Below are positions 63,218 to 64,000 of a stretch of DNA of 64,000 nucleotides, one piece after another; position 1 is the stretch's first letter, and the number at the start of each line of letters is the position of its first letter. The position numbers were made by a program, and so were the translations under genes. A model generated the notes under the pieces. The model was not told the DNA's origin. It made no database searches and saw only the letters and a list, made by a program, of their open reading frames with translations. Source of the stretch: Hippophae tibetana (Eukaryota > Streptophyta > Magnoliopsida > Rosales > Elaeagnaceae); NCBI GenBank assembly GCA_037013495.1, contig CM072803.1, forward strand, positions 50,791,627 to 50,855,626. Reading direction: 5' to 3'.

Positions 63218-64000
63218 CATATTTCACTAACTCTTACTCTTAGAATGGGTTTGAAACCTAGATTTCTAGGGAGAAAGGGACAACCAAAGTCAAATTCATT
63301 ATGATGTCATCCAAAAAAACCACATTAACTTATAAATAAGTTAAGAATATTGATGTCAAAAATGAGTCGAAAATGAGAATTATTGATCTCTTATTTAGAA
63401 TAATGAACAAAATTTCAAATTTAAATAGTTTTGCATCATAAGATGTAAAAATTTCAGTTAAATATATCATAATTATTTGGAAATAAAACGCGTAGTATTT
63501 ATTTCGCCAACTTTCTTTTATAATATAGATATGATAAAATGGTAATGTTTTATTTTCCCCTTATTGATTTTTCCTCATGATCTATGATTATTTTCTTTCC
63601 TTTGTAAGTCAAAATGGAAAAAAGTTGATGGATAGAGGTTGTTTTAGACATCATTTGTAAACTTCTTGTTACATAGCTAGAAGAATTGCTATTGTGGATG
63701 AGCGTAATATGTAGCATCATATTTCACTAACTCTTCCTCTTAAAATGGGTTTGAAAGCTAGATTTCTAGGGACAAAGGGACAACCAAAGGCAAATTCATT
63801 ATGATCTCATCCAAAACAACACCAATAACTTATAAATAAGTTAAGAATATTGATGTCAAAAATGAATCGAAAATGAGAATTATTGATCTCTTATTTAGAA
63901 TAATGAACAAAATTTCAAATTTAAATAGTTTTGTATTATAAGACGTAATAATTTCACTTAAATATATCATAATTATTAGGAAATAAAACGCGTAGTATTT
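63218..64000 (+). repeat. Higher-order repeat, copy 2 of the 2686-bp register, cut by the window end
   Basis: Units at 63218 (short, 500 bp) and 63718 (incomplete). They repeat 60532-61314 almost exactly, so the array continues beyond the window. Confidence 0.87.

Noticed and set aside
1-64000. Firm assignment as a functional centromere
   Set aside because: Monomer length, dyads and higher-order structure fit, but pericentromeric, knob or subtelomeric arrays look the same. CENH3 data would be needed.

Overview
This window is nuclear satellite heterochromatin, almost certainly from a flowering plant. Nearly all of it is a head-to-tail tandem array of one strongly AT-rich monomer of about 547 bp. 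I count about 113 unit starts, all in the same orientation. The only non-satellite DNA is an approximately 2.0 kb insert that looks like the long terminal repeat (LTR) of a plant Ty3/gypsy retrotransposon of the Athila/Tat type. It is present twice, 9001 bp apart. The plant assignment rests on that LTR: TGATGA...TCATCA ends, and a stub that matches my memory of the usual start of an Athila/Tat-type primer binding site. I cannot name a species. I see no convincing protein-coding gene, tRNA, rRNA, telomere repeat or CRISPR array.

Layout. (1) 1-10942: 547-bp monomers with irregular 4- to 8-monomer higher-order periods. (2) 10943-17472: two nearly identical 6-monomer blocks of 3265 bp. (3) 17473-24031: monomers with a 4-monomer period of 2186 bp. 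(4) 24032-29497: a 6-monomer period of 3279 bp. (5) 29498-36485: a mosaic in which full-length units alternate with short (about 500 bp) units. (6) 36486-38493: LTR insert, minus orientation. (7) 38494-40127: satellite. (8) 40128-49128: a second tandem copy of 31127-40127, including a second LTR insert at 45487-47494. (9) 49129-64000: a further satellite subfamily with periods of 1639, 2186, 2686 and about 8700 bp.

Each typical monomer carries three perfect short dyads with 2-bp spacers (CCTAGA-TT-TCTAGG, TAACTTAT-AA-ATAAGTTA, TTCCA-AA-TGGAA) and usually one ACGCGT site. The 9001-bp duplication junction lies in the 23-bp segment containing the first dyad, and both LTR/satellite junctions lie close to that dyad. 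The two 9001-bp copies differ at only three positions that I found, so the duplication is recent.

The LTR has a TATA box on the minus strand and, 80-135 bp upstream of it, a cluster of TGACGTCA palindromes plus a G-box. These are plausible bZIP sites. Next to the cluster lies a very GC-rich tract that contrasts sharply with the surrounding satellite. No genes act together here. The biology of the window is satellite evolution by unequal exchange, and capture and co-amplification of a retrotransposon promoter. I found no sign of a protein-based system.
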